Below, in pieces: positions 62,328-64,000 of a DNA stretch of 64,000 nt. The DNA is from Bacillota bacterium. GTDB taxonomy: Bacteria; Bacillota; Clostridia; Lachnospirales; Cellulosilyticaceae. The stretch lies in the NCBI GenBank assembly GCA_023393125.1, contig JAEWMQ010000041.1, positions 69,433-133,432 on the forward strand. Direction: 5' to 3'. The notes under the pieces were generated by a model. It saw only the letters and a list, made by a program, of their open reading frames with translations, made no database searches and was not told the origin of the DNA. Each line of letters opens with the position of its first letter. Position 1 is the first letter of the stretch. The translations under genes were made by a program, and so were the position numbers.

Positions 62328-62363
62328 ATAAATAAAACTGCAATAAAATGCAGTTTTATTTAT
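62328..62363 (-). terminator. Hairpin after the 49-aa membrane protein gene
   Basis: 15-bp perfect stem (62328-62342 and 62349-62363), 6-nt loop. The stop codon of the small gene lies in the right arm. In minus orientation the stem ends in a T-rich strand. Confidence 0.75.
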
Positions 62364-62505
62364 GGTGGGAGCAGCATTTACTTAACAAGAAACCTAATAA
62401 AAGGCCTAAAAAGAATAAAATACATGGGAGTGAGAGTAAGGAGTAATCTTTTTGTTCATCCTTTTGTCTTGCGACAACACGGTAATGGGGGAATTGTGAG
62501 GTCAT
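62356..62505 (-). CDS. 49-aa single-pass membrane protein
   Basis: A short gene between ychF and lgt: MTSQFPHYRVVARQKDEQKD, then YSLLSLPCILFFLGLLLGFL, and the C-terminus LSKCCSHHK. The start has AAAGGAG about 8 nt upstream. The product is a basic cytoplasmic head, one membrane helix (residues 23-43) and a CC...HH tail that could bind metal. A hairpin overlaps the stop. It is not a family I recognise. The good ribosome site, membrane helix and terminator together argue that it is real. Confidence 0.6.
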   Translation of the reverse strand: MTSQFPHYRVVARQKDEQKDYSLLSLPCILFFLGLLLGFLLSKCCSHHK

Positions 62506-62620
62506 AAATATTCTCCTTTAAAATAAGTTTAATGCTAGTATGAATAAAATAAAATAGAATTATACCTCATTTACAGGAATAATAAAATCTCATATAATAA
62601 ACCATAAAAGGAGGCGGATT

Positions 62621-63487
62621 ATGGAAATTCCTAATATTTATTTCCCGCATTTGGGACTAACATTTGATATACCTGCAGAAGCGTTTAGTATTTTTGGTAT
62701 AACTGTTTATTGGTATGGTATTATTTTAACCACTGGTATTATTTTAGGTACACTTTTGGCTGTTTATATTGCTAAAAAAGAAAAGGTAAATCCAGAAATT
62801 ATAACAGATTTTGTGTTGTATGATATTCTTTTTGCACTTTTAGGTGCGAGAATTTATTTTGTAGTGTTTAAATGGGACTACTATAAGGATCATTTAGGAG
62901 AAATCTTTAATATTAGGCAAGGCGGCATTGCTATTTATGGTGCAATAATAGCATCTATTTTAGTAGCTATTATCTATACGAAGTACAAAAGGATAAAGTT
63001 CTTTCAATTTGCAGATATTGCTACTTATGGCTTGATTTTAGGCCAAGCTATTGGAAGATATGGTAACTTTGTAAATAAGGAGGCTTTTGGTGGTTATACA
63101 GACAACCCTTTAGCAATGGCTATTTTGAAATCAGAAGCAAAGCCCCCTCTTTCAGCAGAAGTTCTTAGTCACATAGTGACCTTTCAGGAGTTTGGAACCG
63201 CGGAATATATTCAAGTACATCCTACTTTTTTCTATGAATCAACATGGAACTTTATTTTACTTATTATGCTGTTGTTTTATAGGAAATATAAAAAGTGTAA
63301 TGGAGAAATCTTTTGTTTATACTTAATTGGTTATGGCATAGGACGATTTTGGATAGAGGGGTTACGTACAGATCAGTTGTTATTACATGGAATAGGGATA
63401 CCGGTATCTCAAGTTGTTGCCATATCTTCTATAATTTTGGGAATAATTGGAATAATTATGTGTCGAAAATCATTCATTCAGCGATAA
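62621..63487 (+). CDS. lgt: Prolipoprotein diacylglyceryl transferase
   Basis: 288 aa with about seven membrane segments. The Lgt signature is clear: GRYGNFVNKEAFGG in the segment after ADIATYGLILGQAI, along with RQGGIAIYGAIIAS and the late LIGYGIGRFWIEGLRTDQLL. It moves diacylglycerol from phosphatidylglycerol to the lipobox cysteine of prolipoproteins at the membrane. AAAGGAGGCGG precedes the start. The gene has no partner in an obvious operon. Confidence 0.96.
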   Translation: MEIPNIYFPHLGLTFDIPAEAFSIFGITVYWYGIILTTGIILGTLLAVYIAKKEKVNPEIITDFVLYDILFALLGARIYFVVFKWDYYKDHLGEIFNIRQGGIAIYGAIIASILVAIIYTKYKRIKFFQFADIATYGLILGQAIGRYGNFVNKEAFGGYTDNPLAMAILKSEAKPPLSAEVLSHIVTFQEFGTAEYIQVHPTFFYESTWNFILLIMLLFYRKYKKCNGEIFCLYLIGYGIGRFWIEGLRTDQLLLHGIGIPVSQVVAISSIILGIIGIIMCRKSFIQR

Positions 63488-63522
63488 AATGGAATTAATT
63501 ATCCAAAAAATGCGAATAATTG

Positions 63523-63551
63523 TTGTTTTCTTCCAAAAACTATATTATAAT
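63523..63551 (+). promoter_or_regulatory. Promoter of Spo0E-like gene
   Basis: TTGTTT (63523-63528), 17 bp, TATAAT (63546-63551). Confidence 0.55.
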
Positions 63552-63607
63552 ACCTTATATAGATAAAAAAGGTTTTGTTTTTGTTTTCTTGTTTAAGGGG
63601 GATTAAT

Positions 63608-63769
63608 ATGAATGAAGTGAAAAAGAGCATTACATTTATGCAGAATAATTTAAACAAGCTCTTGTATACTACTGGTCCAACTGGATGTAAGACACAAGGT
63701 ATTTACTCGCTAAGTATTAAATTAGATAAAGAAATAGTTAAGTATTATAAATCATTAAGTCATCGATAG
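63608..63769 (+). CDS. Spo0E-like aspartyl-phosphate phosphatase
   Basis: 53 aa. The helical-hairpin pattern of the Spo0E family is seen: ITFMQNNLNKLLYTTG, then the signature IYSLSIKLDKEIVKYYKSL, in which S-x-x-LD matches the SQELD motif (Gln replaced). Family members dephosphorylate Spo0A-P and delay sporulation; here that is inferred from motif and size. AAGGGGGAT at 63595-63603 fixes the ATG at 63608. It is flanked by its own promoter and a 22-bp terminator stem, so it is monocistronic. Confidence 0.78.
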   Translation: MNEVKKSITFMQNNLNKLLYTTGPTGCKTQGIYSLSIKLDKEIVKYYKSLSHR

Positions 63770-63816
63770 ACATACAAAAAGGGCTAATCCTGTGGGATTA
63801 GCCCTTTTTGTATGTC
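63769..63816 (+). terminator. Terminator after Spo0E-like gene
   Basis: Perfect 22-bp stem (63769-63790 and 63795-63816) with a TGTG loop; the right arm includes TTTTTG. It begins at the last base of the stop codon. Confidence 0.88.
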
Positions 63817-63875
63817 ATGAAATCAGCAGGAGATTTTATATTTAACAAAAAGTTAAGTATTTATTAAGATTTAAC

Positions 63876-63904
63876 TTGAAATTTTCTTGAAAACAGCCTA
63901 GAAT
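63876..63904 (+). promoter_or_regulatory. Promoter of mraZ/division cluster
   Basis: TTGAAA (63876-63881), 17 bp, TAGAAT (63899-63904). The stretch between this element and the start codon is G-rich. Direct repeats bound by MraZ (GTGGNG type) can be suspected in GTGGTGAGAAGTGGGG and GAGTGGTG just before the gene. Confidence 0.6.
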
Positions 63905-63949
63905 ATAAGAAAATGGGTGTAAGTGGTGAGAAGTGGGGGGGAGTGGTGA

Positions 63950-64000
63950 ATGTTTATAGGTGAATATAAGCATAGTCTTGATGAAAAAGGCCGTGTCATC
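63950..64000 (+). CDS. mraZ: MraZ, partial (first 17 codons)
   Basis: The window ends inside this gene. The visible MFIGEYKHSLDEKGRVI is the N-terminus of MraZ, an AbrB-fold DNA-binding protein that regulates the division and cell-wall (dcw) cluster it leads. The ribosome site GGGGGGGAG precedes the ATG. GTGG-type repeats upstream agree with MraZ autoregulation. The rest of the cluster lies outside. Confidence 0.88.
   Translation, partial: MFIGEYKHSLDEKGRVI

Noticed and set aside
63313..63498. Small + frame within the end of lgt
   Set aside because: It lies out of frame inside a clear lgt gene.
1..64000. Mobile elements, prophage or CRISPR arrays
   Set aside because: No transposase, integrase, phage gene, flanking direct repeats or spaced repeat series were seen; gene content and codon use look uniform.

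Overview
The window is 64 kb of low-GC, densely packed chromosome from an anaerobic, endospore-forming member of the Clostridia. The evidence is an electron-bifurcating [FeFe] hydrogenase, sensory hydrogenases, pyruvate phosphate dikinase, a T-box ahead of glycyl-tRNA synthetase, AAGGAGG ribosome sites, a GerW sporulation protein, a Spo0E-like peptide and MraZ. The mix of families resembles the Lachnospirales (a Cellulosilyticum-like organism is my guess), but no 16S rRNA is present to confirm this. I saw no prophage, insertion sequence or CRISPR array. Nearly all genes lie on the + strand.

Layout. 1-1.9 kb: a small unknown protein, a flavin-reductase-fold protein with a lysine-rich tail, and a convergent DUF4397-like protein. 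2.1-14.2 kb: a hydrogen-metabolism and signalling island. It holds an AlbA_2/HATPase regulator, a DRTGG-like protein, an RsbW-like HATPase, a divergent [FeFe]-hydrogenase homologue, a second DRTGG-like protein and a PHP phosphoesterase. A Rex-like operator then precedes the bifurcating hydrogenase genes (hydC, a small ferredoxin-like gene, hydB, hydA). A PAS-containing sensory hydrogenase (hydS) follows, translationally coupled to a SpoIIE/PP2C phosphatase. 14.4-24.9 kb: an L,D-transpeptidase, an M18 aminopeptidase, two cyclophilins around a DUF1292 protein, a type IIA topoisomerase pair, proB and a DUF896 protein. 25.2-32.5 kb: ruvAB, zapA, a U32 peptidase and an FtsW/PBP pair. 32.7-39.3 kb: an exported copper-amine-oxidase-like protein, a BBE-type flavoprotein, a VOC protein, a small unknown, a NUDIX hydrolase and an MccF-like S66 peptidase.

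39.5-46.1 kb: tRNA-Leu(CAA), an ECF sigma/anti-sigma pair, T-box plus glycyl-tRNA synthetase, and ppdK. 46.3-55.2 kb: a lysophospholipase-like hydrolase, dgt, dnaG, rpoD, trmK, a NIF3 protein, a TGS-uridine-kinase-like protein and RNase P RNA. 55.5-64 kb: a CpaE-like ATPase with an FHA protein, an MscS channel, a DUF2953-gerW sporulation operon, ychF, an overlooked 49-aa membrane protein, lgt, a Spo0E-like gene and the first codons of mraZ, which begins the division cluster.

The main point of interest is the hydrogenase island. Two non-catalytic-looking [FeFe]-hydrogenase homologues sit with a kinase-like HATPase, a PP2C phosphatase, DRTGG and PHP proteins on both sides of the bifurcating hydrogenase operon. 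I infer a hydrogen- or redox-responsive phospho-signalling circuit, combined with NADH/NAD+ control by Rex. Sensory hydrogenases of the HydS type are known. The complete circuit, its missing STAS partner and the roles of the accessory proteins are not established by the sequence.
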